A stretch of DNA of 64,000 bases from Cupriavidus basilensis (GTDB lineage Bacteria > Pseudomonadota > Gammaproteobacteria > Burkholderiales > Burkholderiaceae), in NCBI RefSeq assembly GCF_000876015.1, contig NZ_BBQM01000016.1, forward strand, positions 124,001 to 188,000. The letters are read 5' to 3'. Made by a program: the position numbers and the translations under genes. Below the pieces are notes generated by a model, which ran no database searches, was not told where the DNA came from, and was given only the letters and a program-made list of their open reading frames with translations. Positions 63,244-64,000 of the stretch are shown piece after piece; position 1 is the first letter of the stretch, and each line of letters begins with the position of its first letter.

Positions 63244-64000
63244 ATGACCGCACCCGACCATCCCTTCGCCGCTCCGACCTCCGCTGCCGACGCAGCTTCC
63301 GCCGATCTGCCGAGCCCGCAGCGCCGCCAGTGGCTGGGCGCCGGCGGCGCGCTGCTGGCGGGCGGCCTGTTCGGCGGCCTGCTGCCCGAGGCGCAGGCGC
63401 TCAACAAGACCCTGCCGAATACCGAGCAAGGCGCGCAGCGCGGCGGCGCGCTTGATGCCGTGGTGCACCCCGAGCCGCCCACGCTGGCGTTCTTCATCAA
63501 TACCTCGACCCCGGGCCGCACCGTGGTCAGCAAGATCTTCGACGGCCTGCTCGACTACGGCCCCGACCTCAAGCCGCGCCCGCAGCTGGCCGAGAGCGTG
63601 GACGTCTCGCCCGACGGCCTGACCGTGCGCATCAAGCTGCGCCGCAACGCGCTGTGGCACGACGGCAAGCCCTTCACCGCGGCCGACGTCAAGTTCTCCG
63701 CCGAGCAGATCTGGCCCAAGTACGCGCCGACCGCGCGGCGCGTGTTCCAGCACCTGCGCAAGGTGGATACGCCCGACAACTACACGGTGGTGCTCACGCT
63801 GGCCAAGCCCACCCCGGTGATCCTCAACGCGCTCGACGTGGTGGCCGCGCCGGTGCTGCCGCGCCACCTGTACGAGAACACCGACATCCCCAACAACCCG
63901 TACAACAACAAGCCGGTCGGCACCGGCCCGTTCGTGTTCAAGGAGTGGGTGCGCGGCCAGCACATCGCGCTGGAGCGCTTCGACAAATACTGGGCGCCGG
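63244..64000 (+). CDS. ABC substrate-binding protein, family 5 (partial)
   Basis: The N-terminal 252 residues of an oligopeptide/dipeptide-type (SBP_bac_5) binding protein; the window ends inside it. The N-terminus has a twin-arginine-like signal (QRRQWLGAGGALLAGG) and a cut near EAQALN. Family features are VVSKIFDGLLDYGPDLKPRP, LRRNALWHDGKPFTAADVKF and the block NNKPVGTGPFVFKEW. It is the last visible gene of the LysR-oxidoreductase-CMD-ABC unit; the permease genes should lie beyond the window. Confidence 0.9.
   Translation, partial: MTAPDHPFAAPTSAADAASADLPSPQRRQWLGAGGALLAGGLFGGLLPEAQALNKTLPNTEQGAQRGGALDAVVHPEPPTLAFFINTSTPGRTVVSKIFDGLLDYGPDLKPRPQLAESVDVSPDGLTVRIKLRRNALWHDGKPFTAADVKFSAEQIWPKYAPTARRVFQHLRKVDTPDNYTVVLTLAKPTPVILNALDVVAAPVLPRHLYENTDIPNNPYNNKPVGTGPFVFKEWVRGQHIALERFDKYWAP

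Overview
The window is GC-rich (locally lower only around the Rhs tips and a few promoters) and has no rRNA or tRNA gene that I can see. Two Bug-type (tripartite tricarboxylate family) solute receptors, many LysR/IclR/TetR/MarR regulators each divergent from a catabolic operon, a paaABCDE operon, a VgrG-Rhs-PAAR cassette and a KfrA-like protein all point to a betaproteobacterium of the Burkholderiales, most likely Cupriavidus/Ralstonia-like. The mix of accessory catabolic operons and a dif-like XerCD site would suit a secondary chromosome or a terminus-proximal region, but that is inference.

Layout. 1-11.8 kb: housekeeping-like single genes (rubredoxin-domain protein, DODA-type dioxygenase, zinc peptidase, LuxR regulator, MBL hydrolase), an aldo/keto reductase + SRPBCC pair divergent from a LysR gene across an 18-copy 9-bp tandem array, a DUF433/DUF5615 toxin-antitoxin pair, a dif-like site at 10217-10244, and an SDR/TetR pair that share an operator sequence. 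12-16 kb: IclR regulator, TfdA/TauD-like dioxygenase, Bug receptor and hydroxyacyl-CoA-dehydrogenase-like enzyme, probably one catabolic unit. 16-22.4 kb: FecA-like TonB receptor with a Fur-box candidate, divergent from paaABCDE (phenylacetyl-CoA epoxidase) preceded by a PaaR/TetR-type palindrome. 22.4-28.6 kb: VOC and DUF2188 proteins, then a complete tripartite EmrAB-NodT-type efflux operon with a divergent TetR regulator. 28.6-34 kb: Bug receptor, acyl-CoA dehydrogenase, CoA transferase and enoyl-CoA hydratase under a divergent IclR regulator with a perfect palindromic operator. 34-38 kb: MarR-GNAT fusion with two operators, then KfrA-like protein and tyrosine recombinase head to head.

38.3-48.5 kb is the most clearly mobile or recombining part: vgrG, a 1596-aa rhs with a nuclease-like tip and an immunity gene, then two displaced orphan Rhs tips (one with its own presumed immunity gene), and a PAAR gene. 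No T6SS structural genes are present, so this is an effector cassette that must use an apparatus encoded elsewhere.

48.7-57.3 kb: YiaA-like membrane protein, MFS transporter, a Tat-exported FAD oxidoreductase with a triheme cytochrome c (a probable periplasmic electron-transfer pair) divergent from a MocR-type regulator, and a fused permease/substrate-binding osmoprotectant transporter. 57.4-64 kb: LysR regulator translationally coupled to an FAD/NAD(P)-binding oxidoreductase, followed by a protein in which two carboxymuconolactone-decarboxylase/peroxidase-like units are fused, a double ABC ATPase and an oligopeptide-type binding protein cut by the window end. This last unit is a good candidate for an uncharacterised uptake-and-oxidation system.
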